In this document: positions 57,501 to 64,000 of the stretch, piece after piece
How the letters are laid out: the number at the start of each line of letters is the position of its first letter
Numbering within the stretch: position 1 is the first letter of the stretch
DNA from: Paguma larvata
Lineage: Eukaryota > Chordata > Mammalia > Carnivora > Viverridae
Direction of reading: 5' to 3'
Assembly (NCBI GenBank): GCA_030068075.1
Contig: CM057834.1
Span: 98,411,119-98,475,118, forward strand
Length of the DNA: 64,000 nt
The notes under the pieces: model-generated
Database searches by the model: none
What the model was told of the DNA's origin: nothing
Seen by the model: the letters and a program-made list of their open reading frames with translations, nothing else
Program-made: the position numbers and the translations under genes

Positions 57501-60500
57501 AAGCACCTGTCTGTGGCCCTCAGGCCCCGGGCTTCTTCCCCAGGCTCCGCTTGGGCAGTTCGGGGTATGCCGTGTGCACCCATGAAGCTGGGGACCCGCT
57601 GCTCTGGCCCTCCCTCTGATCGTTCTTCTGGAAAGCGTTTCGGGAACCAGAGACGCAACAGCTGTACGCTTGGCTCTGTCTTTCCGGCCCAGAGAGATGC
57701 AGGCACCGGCCCGCCTGTCACGCAGCAGAACGTGTGTGTGGCCGTGGAGGATGGCCTCGGGGAACAGCCCGTCCCCCACGATCACCGGGCAGGAGAGCCT
57801 GGCTGCTTCCCACGGATCCGGCCGCTGAGGCCACCTCCCCGCTGCGTGGGCTGAAAGCCTGTCTGAGTCCCAGCGGCGGGGGACGTGGGGGCGGGGATGT
57901 CACCACGCGTCCCCTTTCCATTTGACGTACGTGGCATCCGCACCGAGCATGCCATATGGGATGCAAATGTGAGTTCAGGGTTTCTGACTTTCTAAGTCCT
58001 TCTAGAGCGACCTCTACTTCTTGAACGACAGAGGAAGGAGTCAGGGGCCTGGAAATGGGAAACCACGAAGGCTCAAGTGGAAAGAGAAATTTTTATTCAG
58101 GCAGAAGATGGAGAGTGTAGGATTTTAGAAAGCATGGTGGGCTTTGGACCGGGGCCCCAGAGGGAGACGGGGCCATAGAGTTATCTGCCGAGTAGTGTTC
58201 CAGACGGAGGGCACGAGACCCCGTAGAGAAAGCTGCTTCTGTCTAGAACTCTTCCAGCTAGAGTGGTGTCTGAATCCCTCTCAGGGAGGCTTCTGTTCCA
58301 TTGGGGCCAGGGCTGAGTGCGGCTAGCCGACATGGGGATCTGATCGTTCGAAACATAAAAAAGACGTGTGGTAAGATCCCCATTGAGAAATTCCTGTCTG
58401 GTCTTAAAACCAAGAACGGGGGTCTTTCTCCTGAGCTCTCTCGGTTTGTCTGCTCCTTGTGGGTACCGGAGCTGACCCTCCGGAGCTGACCAGAGCACAG
58501 AGCATCCCAGCTGTAACCCACCCACAGGCGCGGTGTCCATTCTTTGCTCTATCTTCCTCTTTGGGGGAACTTGGCTCCCCCGTGGTCAGGGGCTGCCCCC
58601 CCGAGTCAGTATTCTGGTCCCTGCCCACCAGCTCAGCCAATCACAACCAGCCTCACTTGGGGCATTGGTCCTGGGGAGCCAATCAGAGCCCTTCCCTGGG
58701 ATTCTAACTGAAGCTGGCCAAGCCCTCTCCCTCCCCACGCCGAGGCTGAAAGCCTTCCACCCAGAGCTGCCCCCACTCAAGGGACAGCAGCCTGAGGCAC
58801 TGAGAACAGCTCTCAAGGAGAATTGGGGAAGGGGGGACATGGAACCCTTGTTCCCATCACCCCAAGACCATTTCTTCCTCTCCCTCTCCCACTGAGCCGA
58901 CGACATTCCTGGCTGTGCATAAGACAGAGTTGGACTTCTGTCTCTGGTAAGACAAGAGGGTCAACTAATGAACTTCTCACTTTTAATTAACTTAATCTTG
59001 ATATTCTTCCTAGAACAGGGTGGGGAGGAAAAGACAGAGGCAGGAAAGGGAGAGAGAAGCAAAGAAGGAAGGAAAGACTGTGTAAGCAGAGTCCGTAGCT
59101 GACAAGAGTGTCTGTTATCTAGCTGATAAGGGGCTGTGATCACAGCCTGAACCCTCTGCCCCTTGGGTGCGTTCTCTGCTGTGGTCAGGTCGCCCGGGCC
59201 CTCATGACCATGACCGGCGGCCTCCCAAAGGACCTGCAGGACCACGGTGTTTAGTCCCCAGCCCATTCTGAACATCCGTGGGAATGGAAGGTCCCAGGGA
59301 GGTAAGACCCGCCCTCCGTGCCGGGGGGTGGGGGGCGGGGGGGCAGCTTCCTGACTCCACGCGGTGTTGCCGGACGCGAGGGCCGTTTTCGGAGCCTCGA
59401 CTCCAGCAGAGGCTGGCTGTTCTTGCCACTCTGGGGATTCGGCGAGTCTCTCTGATGGGGTTGGAGGGCATAAATCCCCTCCCCTAGGAAAAGCACTTTG
59501 CCCTTTGTAATTGAAGCAAGCCTGCCTGAGCTTACTAATGACCGGGATTATCGAGGTCCGTTGGCAATTTTTCAAGCTACCTGAGCGAGAAAAACACAGT
59601 GATTACGGAAGCCGAGGCCCAGCTTCGTCAAGCACACGTGGCTCATTTACTCTGACAGGCGTAATTCGGTCCTTTTGATTCCTGGCGAAACCCCTGGGGC
59701 GCTGCAGCCAGACTCCCCAGGGCGAGGAAGGTGGACTGCTCGGTGCAGGAAAGGTTGTTGGCTTGATAGAAACGGCCAGATGGCTGATTCAGAGAATTAA
59801 CCCAGAGCTGATGCAAAAGAGGCCACTTTCCTTCTGGGTTATTCTTCCCGCATCCTCATTGTCATTTTTAATCTTAGCATCTCTTTGTGTTTTTAAATTC
59901 GGATCCACAAAGTGGCTAATCGGGCGACATGAGATCGCAAAACGCCCTGCCTCGTATTCTTCCACTGTTCTGCGTTCGCCGAGAGCCAGCACACAAATGA
60001 CAGCGTTGGAACGGTCCACTGGGAAGATCTAGGTCTGTTCTAACGCCTTTCCTACTGCTCAAAGTCCTTTGGAACGCCTTTTAAACCTTTTTTGAAAATT
60101 TAGGGCTACTCGTGAGCTGTAACGAGCAGAACTACCAAGGTCAGTAAACTTCCCGCGGAATAATCGTGCAAGTCCCGAGCGAAACCGTCCACAGAGAAGA
60201 GGCACGTTGCTGACGGCAGAGTGAAATGCCCGCATCGGTCTCTGTCCACATCTCACCTCTCGGTCGGTTTTGCTCTGATGGGCCCTTATTAGTGAAAAAT
60301 TTGGTCAGTTTCAGGCCGAATTGCCAGCATCCCAGGGATGGCTCCGTTCGTCTCTCTCTCTCTCCCTTGTTAAACAAAGGAACGGCAACTTCAGAAGCTC
60401 CCGTTTGCTACCATATCTGTGTCGGTTGGGATCCTTGGGGAGGTGGATGCCAGGACAGGACGAGACACGTAAGGGATCGCATGGGGGCAATGTCCGTGCA

Positions 60501-62407
60501 GGATAAGGGGGGAGCGAGCAGGAGTGGGCGGGGAGAGCCTTGGACCAGCACAGTTCACACCCAGACCAACACAGCGTCACCACACGCAGGTCGTCCGTCA
60601 GAGGAAAGGCAGGGACAGCCCGCTAGAGGACCCCACATGCTCTGTTGTTGCCTGGGAACGGCCCGAGGGGGGTGGCCTCTGTGCAGGTGCACTGGAGAGG
60701 CCACGTAGGAGGCTCTGGGACTGTCAGTCATGCAGCCTCCGTGGCAGGTCCTTGGGAAGGACAGCCAGCCGTCACCTCCTTGGCCACCACATGGCCCCTC
60801 GGGACACACAGATGTGCACTTCTGCACACGTGTAGGGAGCAGCTGCCCTGTAGTTTCCAGGGTCTCTCCTCTCGCCTTTGGGGAGGCTTGGGAGAAGAAG
60901 GAGGGGATTAACCGTGAGCCGCCGCTGCCGCAGCTGGTGTTGGAGCCATGTGGGTGCCCATTCCGCCCACGAGGTCCAGTCTCAACGGCCTACCTGGTAA
61001 AGTGACCCCGACCTTGTCCTGAGGGCTCTGAGTCCTTTAGAATCCCGCCCTGCTTAGGCAGGGTCGCAGGGCCCACAGTCACGCTGGGCCAGCTTGAGGA
61101 AGGAGCCACGAGGGTCCCCGCCTTCCACGTGTCTTTCTCCTCCACCCCATTGTGTGAAAGCACCTTACCTCCTCCTGTCGACCAGGGTCAACTTGCCCAC
61201 CAACAGGGTGACTTCCTTCCTCACCCCTTGGGCCCTGGACACGAGGAGCCGAAAGTGTCCCGGTGACAGCCGTAGCTTGTAGTTGAAACTGTGCATGTCG
61301 CTGGCAAGAGTGCGTCCCCTTTGGGGACCCAGACTTTTAGCTCTACGGAGTCCAGAGTTGCAGGGACAGGAAGTGCAGGGTCTCCCAACAGGTCACTGGA
61401 GCGATGATAAGGAGGCCACTTGGGCTTCCACTCCGTGGCCCGTGTGCCCACGTGTTCTAACTCTGGGTGACACAGCGCCACCGAGAGGCCTCTGAATAAC
61501 ACACACGCTGCACGTGTGGGGTGCTCCTTCCCAGCCCTGCACGCCGTCACCTCCGAGCTCCGGGGACACCGTCAGCCTGCTACCCCGGGTCTCTGTGAGG
61601 CTGGCTGCTTCTGGATGCAGTAGCGCGTCCCACAGTCACGGCCCCGCCCCTGCACCTTCTTAGCTGTAAAGTGAGCCCTGCGGGGGATGCCGTGTCACGT
61701 GGAATCCGCGCCTGGCCAGGTGTCCCAAAAGCCCCCAGACAGTGCTGAGAGCTGAGGTTCTGTGGGCAGGAAAGACAAATCCACACCTAGAACAGGTAGC
61801 TGTCTTATGAGAATGAACCGCTGGCCCTTTCGAGACGCAAGGGGCTTAATATGGCTGCCCTGCCCCAGGCTGGTGGCCTCCTCAAGAAATAGCACCGTAC
61901 TGGGGTCAGCTCTGGTTTCAGCTGCTGACTGGCTGGAAATCCGGAGCTGGCGGTTACTAGATCGTCCTGGACAAACGGGAGTCCGTGCCGTCAGGCCCCC
62001 GCACAGCCTCCTTCTCTGCCACCCACGTACCCATCTGGCCGATCCCGAGGTGCCTGGTGGCAAAGGCTAGCTGCCACCGACCAGGGGGTCATTTCACACA
62101 CTTGGCCGTTGAGCGCCTTTTGCGTGGCGGGTGGTCCTGGTGGGCACCGTGACATGTGACTCACACATCTTTACACCTTGCGTCCGCCGTTCCCGTGTGT
62201 CCAGCCACGTGCCCCTAGCCAGACCTTTCTGCCCTGGACACTGCAGGCCCCTGACCGGCCGGCCGGACCCTTGGCCACTGCCCAGGCACCTGTGCGTGTC
62301 CTCACCGTGGTCTCTCTCTCCTGCCACACGCGTGGAAGAGCAGCCGTTCGGCCCACAGCCCTGCCCACTGGAAAGATATCGAGCAGCCCCAGAATCGGAG
62401 AGGTAGG

Positions 62408-62555
62408 CGCAGGGCGCACCCTCCCCCGAGCCTCGCTCACTCTGCCGGTGGCCCTGGTGACGCCCCGACTTCAGACGTGTCACATCCAGAACCGCGAGAG
62501 AGTAAGTTTCTGTTACGAGCCGCCCGGTCTGGGACTCTTTGTTACAGCAGCGGTG
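62408..62555 (+). mobile_element. 3' end of an MLT1-like LTR
   Basis: CCAGAACCGCGAGAGAGTAAG, then TTTCTGTTACGAGCCGCCC, then GGGACTCTTTGTTACAGCAG match the LTR terminus. Confidence 0.65.
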
Positions 62556-62561
62556 GACACT

Positions 62562-62590
62562 CACACACACACACACACACACACACACTC
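62562..62590. repeat. (CA)n microsatellite
   Basis: About 13 CA units directly after the LTR end. Confidence 0.95.
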
Positions 62591-62769
62591 CTTTCTCTGC
62601 TGCCCCTCCGTCCTTTTGGGCTGGCTTCTCTCCGGCCTGGAGCGCCCTCCCCCTCTCCTCCACTCCCCCCACGGCTCCCTTTGTCCCCTCGGGGCACCCA
62701 AATCTTCCCTCGGGAGCGCCCAGGCTCTGGGTCACGCCACCCTCCTGCCACTCTGTGGGCGGCGCCGTC

Positions 62770-63060
62770 CCCCTGGGCGCTTAATTATAAACTGCCCTGC
62801 TCGATCTATTGTTATTTGTCGCCTTGCTCCCTAAAAGGATTTCAGGCTTCCTGTTGTTTGCTCAAAGGCTATTTCTGCTGTATTTTTTAAGACCGACCCC
62901 TTGGCTTTTAGAACCAAGTCGTGTCTGACCTCGCATCTCGGAGTCGGCCGTCAGCAGCGGCCGCATGTAGCATACATTTTAATTAAGGCGGAAAGGGGTT
63001 CATCAGCAATCAAGGCCCGAGAATTAGCTCTGTCTCAAGACGTGTCGGGTCATCTGGCAG
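62770..63060. promoter_or_regulatory. TAAT-rich unique block, candidate enhancer
   Basis: A compact A+T-richer block in GC-rich flank, with CTTAATTATAA, TCTATTGTT, a CTCAAAGG motif, TTTTAATTAAGG and GAGAATTAGCTC. No repeat is recognised. Motif clustering suggests homeodomain/SOX/TCF input; unproven. Confidence 0.25.
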
Positions 63061-64000
63061 AGTGGCTTCGGGCGTGAGCCCAGCTGTGTTCTCGGTGGCG
63101 CCTGGTGGCTGCGCGCTGCCTCCTGGAAGACTCGTTCTGACCTGCGTGAGCGAGGAGGTAGCAATGACCTCGTCACGGGGCCCTGCGGCCTCAGAACTGG
63201 GGGACCCTCCGAGGCCCCCGGTCTGTCTCCCCTTTCCGGGAGAAAGACCCCCAGCCACCACAGCCCCTTGAAGCTAACAGGCATCCTCGCAGTGATTGGG
63301 GTTCGGATTTGTCAGCCCCTCCCACCCCAGTGCCCTTGGCTGTGCCTGCCTCAACGTCCCCATCCAGACAACAGGCACCCGTCTCACCTGGCCCTTCACC
63401 CTGAGGCTTGAAGGAGGAGGTATCTGTAACAGTAGTTTGTAACCCGTGACGCCCTCTCTACACACGAGTATGCCCATCACCACCGTGTGTCCCGTGTGTC
63501 ACAGAAATGTGTGCAAATGAAGGACCCGAGTTTCTTCACGAGGACGTCATCCTTTGCCGCACCCGCTGGGATGGGCGTCTCAGAGACCCATGGGCAGGAG
63601 CGAAGTCCAGCTGGAACAGAGGGAGCTGGCAGCGTGGGACCAGGACGGGGCGCTGGGCCCCCGGGCGTCTGGGTCCCCCCGCCTCCCCCGCCGCAACCCT
63701 TCTGCTTACAGAATCCGCAGTGATGTCACAACCCCGATTGAATGGTGCCGGGCCGTTCTGTTGTCTCAGCACCCAGGAAAGGGGTCTCTGGAGCTCCTCA
63801 CGAAGGACAGCCCTCCACTTCAATCCAGGGCCCTGAAACCCAGCCTTCCTGCCTTTTCGGGAGTGGGTGGCCGGATGCCCCTTTCCCGTGAGGCCACTGC
63901 TAACGAGCCCAGGGGCAGGGAGCCCCCCCTTTTCACCACTCCTGGGCCTTCCGGGGGCCGAGGGAGTGAAACCACCCAGGCTCCCAGCTCTTACCAGTGA

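Larger units (their letters stand above)
48401..64000. other. upstream flank of PRKAG2 / possible lncRNA territory
   Basis: Sequence 5' of PRKAG2. Blocks 48490-49630, 50590-51110, 51800-53065, 53190-54065, 54320-55290, 56450-57000, 57510-62400 and 63070-64000 contain no exon or RNA gene I can support. Relatively A+T-rich, unique-looking stretches at 49080-49640 and 59740-60120 stand out from the GC-rich background but carry no named feature. The human neighbour beyond this flank is a GALNT-family gene; none of its exons is recognisable here. Confidence 0.65.

Overview
This is mammalian nuclear DNA, almost certainly from a cat-family carnivore. The window holds about 30 copies of the tRNA-Lys-derived carnivore SINE in its felid form (SINEC_F-like). 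Each full copy has an A box, a B box around GTTCGAGCCCC, a CT-rich body and an AATAAATAAACATTAAAA tail, and many are still flanked by recognisable target-site duplications. Old mammalian repeats (LINE-1, L2, MIR, MER5A-like, MLT1-like LTRs) fill much of the rest. There is no prokaryotic or viral gene organisation. Nearly all long open frames are by-products of high GC content or of simple repeats.

One protein-coding exon can be supported. On the minus strand, 46878 down to 46765 encodes the 38-residue N-terminus of PRKAG2, the gamma-2 regulatory subunit of AMP-activated protein kinase. It ends in a perfect GTGAGT splice donor. The exon lies in a CpG island of about 2.4 kb (roughly 45930-48400) that also carries the 5' UTR, with a (CGG)7 tract and two short upstream ORFs, and the promoter. 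Because the gene runs leftward, positions 1-46764 are the start of its very long intron 1, and positions beyond about 47400 are upstream flank. A good plus-strand splice donor at 48160/48161 fits a divergent non-coding transcript, in the position of human PRKAG2-AS1, but this is inference.

Layout: 1-46 kb is intron 1, packed with SINEs in both orientations (several nested or inverted), two LINE-1 segments, three MLT1-like LTRs, a small CpG-rich cluster at 26.3-26.7 kb with HNF1-like and NF-kB-like motifs, a 30-bp minisatellite at 29.5 kb, an AT-rich island at 37 kb and a 380-bp GATA/GGAT microsatellite at 42 kb. The CpG-island promoter and first exon occupy 46-48.4 kb. The segment 48.4-64 kb is upstream flank with further SINEs, a second AT-rich island, a LINE-1 piece, an MLT1 end and a TAAT-rich block near 62.8-63.1 kb that could be a regulatory element.

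I did not find a previously undescribed system. The most informative observations are the promoter architecture of PRKAG2, the nested SINE insertions with readable duplications, and the strong shift of ancient repeats toward G+C and CpG, which suggests a high-recombination (perhaps subtelomeric) setting.
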